Below, in pieces: positions 1 through 4,862 of a stretch of DNA of 5,106 nucleotides (position 1 is its first letter; the number at the start of each line of letters is the position of its first letter). The notes under the pieces were generated by a model. That model was not told where the DNA came from and searched no databases. It saw nothing but the letters and a program-made list of their open reading frames with translations. The translations under genes were made by a program, and so were the position numbers. This DNA is from Terrimonas_A sp036262095 (GTDB lineage: Bacteria > Bacteroidota > Bacteroidia > Chitinophagales > Chitinophagaceae): NCBI GenBank assembly GCA_036262095.1, contig DATAJQ010000268.1, positions 1 to 5,106 on the forward strand. The letters are read 5' to 3'.

Positions 1-144
1 ATTGCTGAAGTAATGGGAGGCCGTCAGCCCAAACTGCTGATGGATATCCATGATGTGAGTGATGTGAATGATCCTTCGGTTGACCTGAGCGTGATACCAG
101 GGCCGGCAACGGGTGCAACTTTTAATAACAAAAAGCAACAATAG
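1..144 (+). CDS. nuoG: C-terminal 47 codons of the gene preceding nuoH, probably NADH dehydrogenase subunit G (partial)
   Basis: Reading frame 1 is open from the first base to a TAG stop at 142-144, giving 47 residues that begin IAEVMGGRQP and end in the lysine/glutamine-rich tail FNNKKQQ. No cofactor motif is visible in this fragment. The identity is inferred from position: the gene directly before nuoH in a nuoA-N operon is normally nuoG, which carries iron-sulfur clusters in the peripheral arm of complex I. Its stop lies 5 nt before the nuoH start, so the two genes are almost certainly co-transcribed. The acidic stretch DIHDVSDVNDPSVD followed by a small-residue, low-complexity tail looks like a normal protein end rather than a truncation. 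The 5' part lies outside the window, so length and domain make-up cannot be judged. That it is a coding 3' end is fairly sure; the gene name is less so. Confidence 0.6.
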   Translation: MAEVMGGRQPKLLMDIHDVSDVNDPSVDLSVIPGPATGATFNNKKQQ

Positions 145-149
145 CGGAC

Positions 150-1199
150 ATGTATTTACTGGCAATAGACTGGTTTTTTATACTGGAAAAGTTTTTGCTG
201 ATCGGCCTGATCGTGACCCTGTCAATGGTAGTGGCGATGTATGCTACCTATGGCGAAAGAAAAGTGGCTGCATGGTTGCAGGACCGTATCGGTCCTAACC
301 GCGCTGGTCCCTTCGGTATTCTTCAGCCGCTGGCCGATGGTGGTAAATTGTTTTTTAAAGAAGAGATCATTCCATTGATCTCCTCCAAGTTCCTGTTCAT
401 ACTCGGTCCCTGCCTGGCAATGATCACTGCTTTGCTCACCAGTGCAGTGATCCCCTGGAGTACTCCTCTTCATTTATTTGATAAGGATATTCCCCTGCAA
501 GTGGCAGATATCAATATCGGGATCCTTTACATTTTCGGTGTAGTGAGCCTGGGTGTGTATGGCATTATGATCGGTGGCTGGGCTTCCAATAATAAATTCT
601 CCCTGCTGGCTGCAGTCCGTGGTGCTTCCCAGATGGTGTCTTACGAATTGCCGATGGGCCTTGCCCTGATCGCAGTATTGATGCTTGCCGGAGATCTGCG
701 GATGAGCGTGATCGTGAACAATCAGCTGGAGCATGGCTGGCATATCCTTTATCAGCCAATAGGCTTCATCATCTTTTTTGTATGCGCACTGGCAGAATGT
801 AACCGTACACCCTTCGATCTTCCTGAAGCAGAGAACGAATTGAACTTTGGTTACCATCAGGAATATTCATCCATGAAACTGGGCTTTTATCTCTTCGCTG
901 AATACATTAACATGTTTATCAGCGGTGTGGTAATGTCGACATTGTATTTCGGTGGATATGATATACCGTTTGTGAACGAAGCAAACTGGGATATCAACCA
1001 GAACCTGCTGGCGATTATTGGTTTCGCAGTGTTGCTGGCAAAAGCGTTCTTCTTCGTATTCGTGTTTATGTGGATACGGTGGACGATCCCGAGATTCCGT
1101 TATGACCAGCTGATGAAGCTGGGCTGGAGAACATTGATACCACTGGCATTGCTGAATATGGTTTTAACAGCAGCTATTGTATTGTGGTTGAAAAAATAA
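150..1199 (+). CDS. nuoH: NADH-quinone oxidoreductase subunit H (NuoH), membrane anchor of the peripheral arm
   Basis: NuoH (ND1 family) is the inner-membrane subunit that docks the peripheral arm and forms most of the ubiquinone/menaquinone cavity and the first proton path. The 349 residues fit the usual size. Family signatures are clear: YGERKVAAWLQDRIGPNRAG at residues 34-53, with the conserved ERK; the VRGASQMVSYELPMG segment near 156-170, with Glu166; and AECNRTPFDLPEAE at 215-228, followed by a GYHQEYSSMK loop near 234-243 that faces the quinone pocket. About eight hydrophobic helices alternate with these polar loops. The ATG at 150 is chosen because it puts one hydrophobic helix before the ERK motif, as in the family. 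No convincing Shine-Dalgarno sequence precedes it, which is common in Bacteroidota. The loop reads ENELNFGYHQEYSS where E. coli has a QELADGYHIEYSG-type sequence, probably a lineage variant. Identification is secure. Confidence 0.97.
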   Translation: MYLLAIDWFFILEKFLLIGLIVTLSMVVAMYATYGERKVAAWLQDRIGPNRAGPFGILQPLADGGKLFFKEEIIPLISSKFLFILGPCLAMITALLTSAVIPWSTPLHLFDKDIPLQVADINIGILYIFGVVSLGVYGIMIGGWASNNKFSLLAAVRGASQMVSYELPMGLALIAVLMLAGDLRMSVIVNNQLEHGWHILYQPIGFIIFFVCALAECNRTPFDLPEAENELNFGYHQEYSSMKLGFYLFAEYINMFISGVVMSTLYFGGYDIPFVNEANWDINQNLLAIIGFAVLLAKAFFFVFVFMWIRWTIPRFRYDQLMKLGWRTLIPLALLNMVLTAAIVLWLKK

Positions 1200-1276
1200 A
1201 TTCAAAAGTGAAAAATCAAAATGCAAAAGGGGATTCCTTTGATAGATTACCTTTTTTAATTTTTGTTTTTGAATTT
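1198..1276. repeat. Imperfect A/T-rich inverted repeat in the nuoH-nuoI gap, terminator- or attenuator-like
   Basis: AAATTCAAAA at 1198-1207 is the exact reverse complement of TTTTGAATTT at 1267-1276. Nested inside, AAAAGG at 1225-1230 can pair with CCTTTT at 1250-1255. Two competing smaller folds exist: AAAGG 1226-1230 with CCTTT 1236-1240, and ATCAAA 1215-1220 with TTTGAT 1238-1243. The right arm runs into T-rich sequence (1252-1270), so the structure could weaken transcription after nuoH. The stems are A/T-rich and interrupted, so chance complementarity in biased DNA is a real alternative. Confidence 0.35.
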
Positions 1277-1295
1277 TGACTTAAATATATATTTG
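1263..1295 (+). promoter_or_regulatory. Candidate Bacteroidota-type internal promoter upstream of nuoI
   Basis: TATATTTG at 1288-1295 matches the Bacteroidota -7 consensus TAnnTTTG exactly and lies 33 nt before the nuoI ATG. Possible -33 elements are TTG at 1263-1265 (22 nt spacing, within the range described for Flavobacterium) or TTG at 1269-1271 (16 nt, shorter than usual). A start point near 1300 would leave a leader of about 30 nt holding only the nuoI ribosome-binding-site hairpin. The region is very A/T-rich, so a chance match is possible. Confidence 0.45.
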
Positions 1296-1306
1296 CGAAA
1301 ATTTAA

Positions 1307-1328
1307 AATCTCCTTTTGGAGGTAGATT
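1307..1328 (+). promoter_or_regulatory. nuoI ribosome-binding site inside a small hairpin
   Basis: GGAGGT at 1318-1323, 5 nt before the ATG, is the best Shine-Dalgarno sequence in the window. It faces a complementary CTCC at 1310-1313 across a TTTT loop (1314-1317), and AATCT at 1307-1311 is complementary to AGATT at 1324-1328, which abuts the start codon. The two pairings can partly combine with a bulge. This would hide the ribosome-binding site in a free transcript, while an elongating ribosome or a helicase could open it. The stem is short, so in vivo stability is uncertain. Confidence 0.45.
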
Positions 1329-1871
1329 ATGCAATTAACACAAAGAGCAAAACAGGTAGAACGTAAGCCGATGACGCTGTTGGAGAAGATATACCTGTGG
1401 AATATTGCGAAGGGTATGCTGATCACCATCCGCCACCTGTTCAAGCGCAAGGCTACGATCAAATATCCGGAAGAGACAAGAACCTTTTCTAAAGTATTCC
1501 GTGGAGTGCAGATACTGAACAGGGATGAAGAAGGCCGTGAAAGATGTACGGCCTGTGGCCTGTGTGCCGTGGCTTGTCCTGCTGAAGCCATTACAATGGA
1601 AGCAGCCGAGCGTCAGCCTGGCGAAGAGCATCTGTACAGGGAAGAAAAATATGCAGCAAAGTATGAGATCAATATGCTGCGTTGCATTTTCTGCGGTTAT
1701 TGCGAAGAAGCCTGTCCGAAAGATGCTATTTACCTGACACAAACTTTTGCGCCGGCCAACTATGGCCGCCAGGGGTTTATTTATAAGAAAGAAGACTTAC
1801 TGATCCCTGATCCGAAAGAAGATCCGGAAGGATATCAGAAAGCTTTGGGAGAAAAAAGCAGTAAAGCATAA
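1329..1871 (+). CDS. nuoI: NADH-quinone oxidoreductase subunit I (NuoI), 2x[4Fe-4S] ferredoxin-like subunit
   Basis: NuoI (TYKY homologue) passes electrons along the peripheral arm of complex I through clusters N6a and N6b toward cluster N2 in NuoB. The 180-residue protein has two 8-Fe ferredoxin motifs: RCTACGLCAVACP, with Cys73, 76, 79 and 83, and RCIFCGYCEEACP, with Cys119, 122, 125 and 129; each is followed by the usual CP dipeptide. The amphipathic N-terminal part (residues 17-45, LEKIYLWNIAKGMLITIRHL) fits the segment that packs on the membrane subunit NuoH. The C-terminus is charged and probably exposed. The ATG at 1329 is supported by GGAGGT 5 nt upstream. The gene sits 129 nt after nuoH, unusually far for this operon, and has its own candidate promoter and a hairpin over the ribosome-binding site. 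All cluster ligands are present, so it should be functional. Confidence 0.97.
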   Translation: MQLTQRAKQVERKPMTLLEKIYLWNIAKGMLITIRHLFKRKATIKYPEETRTFSKVFRGVQILNRDEEGRERCTACGLCAVACPAEAITMEAAERQPGEEHLYREEKYAAKYEINMLRCIFCGYCEEACPKDAIYLTQTFAPANYGRQGFIYKKEDLLIPDPKEDPEGYQKALGEKSSKA

Positions 1872-1903
1872 GCGCGGATAGTTAAATGGTTTAAAAACGA
1901 AAA

Positions 1904-1924
1904 GGCTTAAGCGATAGCTCAGCC
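1904..1924 (+). promoter_or_regulatory. Small stem-loop in the nuoI-nuoJ gap
   Basis: GGCT at 1904-1907 pairs with AGCC at 1921-1924, and inside it GC 1911-1912 pairs with GC 1917-1918 around a GATA loop, with an internal bulge. GCTTAAGC at 1905-1912 is also a perfect palindrome. The octamer GCGATAGC (1911-1918) recurs in the hairpin before nuoL (2846-2853). The structure ends 15 nt before the nuoJ ATG; a weak purine-rich AGAGAAG at 1933-1939 is the only ribosome-binding-site candidate. No T-tract follows, so it is not a terminator. Stability is modest. Confidence 0.3.
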
Positions 1925-1939
1925 AACAGCTTAGAGAAG

Positions 1940-2440
1940 ATGATTATACAAGTACTTTTTTGGTTTCTTTCCGTAATGGCATTGTTCGGGGCAATGATGG
2001 TGATCACCAGCAAGAACCCCGTGTACAGCGTATTGTGGCTGATCCTCACGTTTTTTGCTATCTCCGGACATTATATATTATTGAACGCACAGTTCCTGGC
2101 AGTAGTGAACATCATCGTTTATGCAGGGGCGATCATGGTATTATTCCTTTTTGTGATAATGCTGATGAACCTGAATCAAACGATAGAGCCGAAGAAGAAC
2201 CGCTGGCTGAAATTTGCCGGTGCCATATCAGGCGGCTGTCTCTTGCTGGTGCTGGTAGCAGCGCTTCGTAATACGGAGATCAAGAGCCAGACCGCTATGG
2301 TGAATACCGGAGATATCGGGCTCATCAAAAATTTAGGGAAAGAATTATTCAGCACTTATGTAGTGCCGTTTGAGATAAGTAGTATTTTATTCCTGAGCGC
2401 TATGGTAGGAGCTGTAGTGATCGGAAAAAAAGATTCATAA
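1940..2440 (+). CDS. nuoJ: NADH-quinone oxidoreductase subunit J (NuoJ), membrane arm
   Basis: NuoJ (ND6 family) is a five-helix inner-membrane subunit of complex I lying between NuoH and NuoK. Its third helix carries a pi-bulge implicated in coupling quinone reduction to the pumps. The 166 residues show this layout: helix 1 near 2-22, NPVYSVLWLILTFFAISGHY at 26-45, the diagnostic VVNIIVYAGAIMVLFLFVIM at 55-74 with Tyr61, a fourth helix near 92-109, and a last helix at 146-162 (SSILFLSAMVGAVVIGK). The loop between helices 4 and 5 is the most variable part, as usual. The ATG at 1940 places the first helix immediately, and no better upstream start exists. The stop lies 4 nt before the nuoK ATG, which indicates translational coupling. 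Nothing is missing or shifted. Confidence 0.96.
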   Translation: MIIQVLFWFLSVMALFGAMMVITSKNPVYSVLWLILTFFAISGHYILLNAQFLAVVNIIVYAGAIMVLFLFVIMLMNLNQTIEPKKNRWLKFAGAISGGCLLLVLVAALRNTEIKSQTAMVNTGDIGLIKNLGKELFSTYVVPFEISSILFLSAMVGAVVIGKKDS

Positions 2441-2444
2441 GACC

Positions 2445-2771
2445 ATGCCAATTAATTATTACATATTTCTGGCCATTGCCCTGTTTTGTATCGGGGTTGT
2501 TGGTGTACTGACACGCCGTAATGCGATCATCATTTTTATGTGTGTTGAATTAATGTTGAACGCAGTGAACTTATTACTGGTCGCATTTTCAAAAATGCAC
2601 CATGCTGTGCCGAGAGCTGCAGCCAATGCGGGCACTGATGGCCAGCTATTCGTATTCTTTATTATGGTGGTGGCTGCCGCTGAAGTGAGTGTGGGATTGG
2701 CCATCATCGTGATGATGTACAGGAATATCCATTCAGTGGATGTGAACTTCCTGAACAGGTTGAAACATTGA
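2445..2771 (+). CDS. nuoK: NADH-quinone oxidoreductase subunit K (NuoK), membrane arm
   Basis: NuoK (ND4L family, MrpC-like) is a three-helix membrane subunit that supplies part of the proton path between NuoJ and the antiporter-like subunits. The protein has 108 residues against about 100 in E. coli. The two essential buried glutamates are present: Glu35 in FMCVELMLNAVNLLL (helix 2) and Glu80 in FFIMVVAAAEVSVGLAI (helix 3). The excess length is mainly an insertion of about 8-9 residues in the helix 2-3 loop, which reads KMHHAVPRAAANAGTDGQ before the conserved DGQ. The C-terminus IHSVDVNFLNRLKH fits Bacteroidota homologues as I remember them. The start at 2445 is 4 nt after nuoJ and has no recognisable Shine-Dalgarno sequence, so translation is probably coupled to nuoJ. 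A strong stem-loop starts 1 nt after its stop. Confidence 0.96.
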   Translation: MPINYYIFLAIALFCIGVVGVLTRRNAIIIFMCVELMLNAVNLLLVAFSKMHHAVPRAAANAGTDGQLFVFFIMVVAAAEVSVGLAIIVMMYRNIHSVDVNFLNRLKH

Positions 2772-2772
2772 T

Positions 2773-2800
2773 CTGCCTGATGATCAAATAAATCAGGCAG
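2773..2800. repeat. Perfect 9-bp stem-loop directly after the nuoK stop
   Basis: CTGCCTGAT at 2773-2781 is the exact reverse complement of ATCAGGCAG at 2792-2800, with a 10-nt loop. It starts one base after the nuoK stop codon and is the longest perfect stem in the window. No T-run follows (next bases TACTGTATAT), so it is not a standard intrinsic terminator. RNA 3'-end protection, a processing site, or partial attenuation between nuoK and nuoL are possible roles. Confidence 0.6.
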
Positions 2801-2806
2801 TACTGT

Positions 2807-2834
2807 ATATAAATATTTACCAATAAACAGAAAC
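2807..2834 (+). repeat. A/T-rich block shared with the nuoL-nuoM gap (copy 1)
   Basis: ATATAAATA (2807-2815) and TAAACAGAAAC (2824-2834) recur in the same order at 4814-4822 and 4828-4838, with starts 17 nt apart here and 14 nt apart there. In both gaps the block lies between a GC-rich stem-loop and a second small hairpin before the start codon. It may be a shared leader element or processing region. It lacks a TAnnTTTG promoter match, so no promoter is called. Confidence 0.4.
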
Positions 2835-2842
2835 TTCAAAAC

Positions 2843-2865
2843 TCCGCGATAGCGGATGCTGGAGG
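2843..2865 (+). promoter_or_regulatory. nuoL leader hairpin and ribosome-binding site with alternative pairing
   Basis: TCCGC (2843-2847) pairs perfectly with GCGGA (2852-2856) around a GATA loop. GGAGG at 2861-2865, 9 nt before the nuoL ATG, is a good Shine-Dalgarno sequence. CTCC at 2842-2845, which overlaps the left arm of the first hairpin, is also complementary to GGAG at 2861-2864. The two folds are mutually exclusive: one leaves the ribosome-binding site free, the other hides it. The second stem is only 4 bp, so a switch is speculative. Confidence 0.4.
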
Positions 2866-2874
2866 GGCTTCTTT

Positions 2875-4776
2875 ATGAACAACGTTTTACATTTGGCTTA
2901 TTTAGTTCCGCTTTTCCCCTTGCTGGGATTCCTGATCAACGGACTGGGAAGAAAGACCCTGCCCAAATCCCTGATCGGTATTATCGGCAGCGGAGCTGTG
3001 CTGGCTTCTTTTGTAGTGAGTGTATGGATCTTCCTCCAGGTGAAAGGTGGCAATACTTATGTGGCCGACTATTTCGATTTTATTTCTGCCGGCAAACTCA
3101 GCATACCTTTTGCTTTCCAGATCGATCAGCTCTCTTCCTTATTCCTGCTGATTATTACCGGTGTTGGTTTCCTGATACATGTTTATTCCACTTCTTACAT
3201 GCACGAAGAGAAACCGGAACATTACGGAAGGTATTTCGCCTATCTCAACCTGTTCGTTTTCTCCATGCTTTTGCTGGTAATGGGCGCTAACTATGTAGTG
3301 ATGTTCATCGGATGGGAAGGTGTTGGTTTGTGTTCCTACCTGCTTATCGGTTTCTGGTTTAAGAAAACCGAATACAACCAGGCAGCCAATAAGGCTTTTA
3401 TCATGAACCGTATTGGTGACCTTGCTTTCCTGATCGCGATCTTCTGGCTGGTATGGAGGCTCGACTCTGTTTCCTATGGCGATGTATTTGCCAATGTTTC
3501 CAAACTGAGCAATACAGATATCATTGGCATTACGCTGCTGCTTTTTGTGGGCGCCACTGGTAAGAGTGCACAGATACCTTTATACACCTGGTTGCCTGAT
3601 GCGATGGCAGGTCCTACGCCTGTTTCAGCGCTGATCCACGCTGCCACGATGGTAACAGCAGGTATCTACATGATCGCCCGCAGCAATATCTTATATTCTT
3701 TGGCTCCACTTACACTGAATGTGATTGCCATTATCGGTATTGCTACAGCCCTGCTGGCAGCCAGCATTGCATTGAAGCAAAATGATATCAAGAAAGTACT
3801 GGCCTATTCAACGGTGAGCCAGTTGGGATATATGTTCCTTGCACTGGGAACCGGCTCTTATGTAGCGGCTGTTTTCCACGTAATGACACACGCATTCTTC
3901 AAAGCCCTTTTGTTCCTTGGCAGTGGCAGCGTGATCCATGCAATGGGTGGCGAGCAGGACATACGTAAAATGGGTGGCCTGTCGAAATACATGAAGATTA
4001 CCAATATCACTTTCCTGATAGGATGCCTGGCCATTGCCGGTATCCCCGGCTTATCCGGTTTCTTCTCCAAAGATGAAATACTGGCCGGTGCATTTGGTAA
4101 ATCGCCTGTACTGTATGCAGTAGGATTGTTCACTGCATTGCTCACGGCCTTTTATATGTTCCGCCTCTACGCTACTACTTTCCGTGGGAGTTTCAGGGGA
4201 ACGCATGAGCAGGAGCATCACCTGCATGAAAGCCCGGCAGCGATCACCATTCCGTTGATCATTCTGGCTATCCTTTCCGTGATCGGTGGTTATGTAGGCA
4301 TTCCTGAATTCCTAGCACATGGGGCACATTCACTTAATACATTCTTACAACCCATATTTGCGGCATCGCAACCACATCTGCCTGTACATGAAGTGTCTCA
4401 TTCTACCGAATGGATGCTGACAGGTGTTTCAACAGCGCTGATCCTGATCGTAGTAATATTTGCCTGGACAAAATTCAGCAAGAAGCCGGATACAGAAGAG
4501 GCAACAGGTTTTGGAAAAGTGCTGGCCAACAAATGGTATGTGGATGAACTGTATGATGCAGCTGTGGTGAGGCCATTACATAAATTGGGAGGTTTCCTCG
4601 ACAATATGCTGGAGAAACCTGTGATCGATGGAGTGGTGAATGGTGTTGGCAAACTGGTGAACTATGGGAGCCGGCAGTTGCGCTTGTTGCAAAGCGGGCA
4701 GGTAGGAAGTTATGTGCTGCTGATGGTGTTGGGCATGCTGGTGATTTTTGTGGTGCAGTTTTTCCTCCGGAAATAA
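2875..4776 (+). CDS. nuoL: NADH-quinone oxidoreductase subunit L (NuoL), distal antiporter-like proton pump
   Basis: NuoL (ND5, Mrp antiporter-related) is the distal proton-pumping subunit of the membrane arm, with a long lateral amphipathic helix running back along NuoM and NuoN. The 633 residues compare with 613 in E. coli. Channel residues are in place: Glu148 in GWEGVGLCSYLLIG, Lys230 in ATGKSAQIPLYTWLPDAM, His255 in ALIHAATMVTAG, His335 and His339 before Lys343 (FHVMTHAFFKALLFL), and Lys399-Asp400 in GLSGFFSKDEIL. A histidine-rich hydrophilic loop (HEQEHHLHESP, 444-454) precedes a late helix. Residues 545-605 (GFGKVLANKWYVDELYDAAV and on) match the lateral-helix region, and a final transmembrane helix ends at FFLRK. 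The ATG at 2875 is supported by GGAGG 9 nt upstream and by the start of helix 1; an ATG at 2856 is in another frame. It lies 103 nt after nuoK. Identification is secure. Confidence 0.97.
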   Translation: MNNVLHLAYLVPLFPLLGFLINGLGRKTLPKSLIGIIGSGAVLASFVVSVWIFLQVKGGNTYVADYFDFISAGKLSIPFAFQIDQLSSLFLLIITGVGFLIHVYSTSYMHEEKPEHYGRYFAYLNLFVFSMLLLVMGANYVVMFIGWEGVGLCSYLLIGFWFKKTEYNQAANKAFIMNRIGDLAFLIAIFWLVWRLDSVSYGDVFANVSKLSNTDIIGITLLLFVGATGKSAQIPLYTWLPDAMAGPTPVSALIHAATMVTAGIYMIARSNILYSLAPLTLNVIAIIGIATALLAASIALKQNDIKKVLAYSTVSQLGYMFLALGTGSYVAAVFHVMTHAFFKALLFLGSGSVIHAMGGEQDIRKMGGLSKYMKITNITFLIGCLAIAGIPGLSGFFSKDEILAGAFGKSPVLYAVGLFTALLTAFYMFRLYATTFRGSFRGTHEQEHHLHESPAAITIPLIILAILSVIGGYVGIPEFLAHGAHSLNTFLQPIFAASQPHLPVHEVSHSTEWMLTGVSTALILIVVIFAWTKFSKKPDTEEATGFGKVLANKWYVDELYDAAVVRPLHKLGGFLDNMLEKPVIDGVVNGVGKLVNYGSRQLRLLQSGQVGSYVLLMVLGMLVIFVVQFFLRK

Positions 4777-4793
4777 ACATGTAAGAGAAGAAG

Positions 4794-4810
4794 CCCGGTT
4801 GAGAGCCGGG
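4794..4810. repeat. GC-rich stem-loop shortly after the nuoL stop
   Basis: CCCGG at 4794-4798 pairs with CCGGG at 4806-4810, extendable by a T-G wobble and a T-A pair to leave a three-base loop. It starts 17 nt after the nuoL stop and is followed by GTGATATAAATA, not a T-run, so it is not a classical terminator. Its position mirrors that of the stem-loop after nuoK. Confidence 0.5.
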
Positions 4811-4813
4811 GTG

Positions 4814-4838
4814 ATATAAATAATTATTAAACAGAAAC
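4814..4838 (+). repeat. A/T-rich block shared with the nuoK-nuoL gap (copy 2)
   Basis: This second copy holds ATATAAATA at 4814-4822 and TAAACAGAAAC at 4828-4838, identical to the pair at 2807-2834. The last base of the 11-mer is also the first base of the hairpin that follows. An exact 11-mer plus an exact 9-mer in the same order in two short gaps is more than expected by chance, though A-rich composition makes such matches easier. Confidence 0.4.
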
Positions 4839-4852
4839 CCTGCAAAGCAGGG
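4838..4852 (+). promoter_or_regulatory. Hairpin in the nuoM leader, just before the ribosome-binding site
   Basis: CCCTGC (4838-4843) pairs perfectly with GCAGGG (4847-4852) around an AAA loop. It ends 10 nt before the nuoM ATG. The likely ribosome-binding site AGGA (4856-4859) lies just outside the stem with short spacing, and the right arm itself is purine-rich. The structure could set the initiation rate of nuoM or block exonucleases. No T-tract follows, so it is not a terminator. Confidence 0.5.
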
Positions 4853-4862
4853 GACAGGAATT

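Noticed and set aside
2773..2800. Stem-loop after nuoK as a rho-independent terminator
   Set aside because: No T-run follows the stem on either strand, and the operon clearly continues into nuoL.
2888..2895. TACATTTG, a TAnnTTTG promoter match near the nuoL start
   Set aside because: It lies inside the nuoL coding sequence just after the start codon, so any transcript from it would lack the start. Such a short motif is expected by chance in a window of this size.
2856..3290. Alternative ATG at 2856 opening a 144-codon frame over the start of nuoL
   Set aside because: It is out of frame with nuoL. The product is rich in Cys, Arg and Phe without motifs, while the nuoL frame from 2875 is plainly the real gene with its own ribosome-binding site.
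4794..4852. Two hairpins between nuoL and nuoM as a terminator pair ending the operon
   Set aside because: Neither is followed by a T-tract, and nuoM follows in the same orientation and canonical order.
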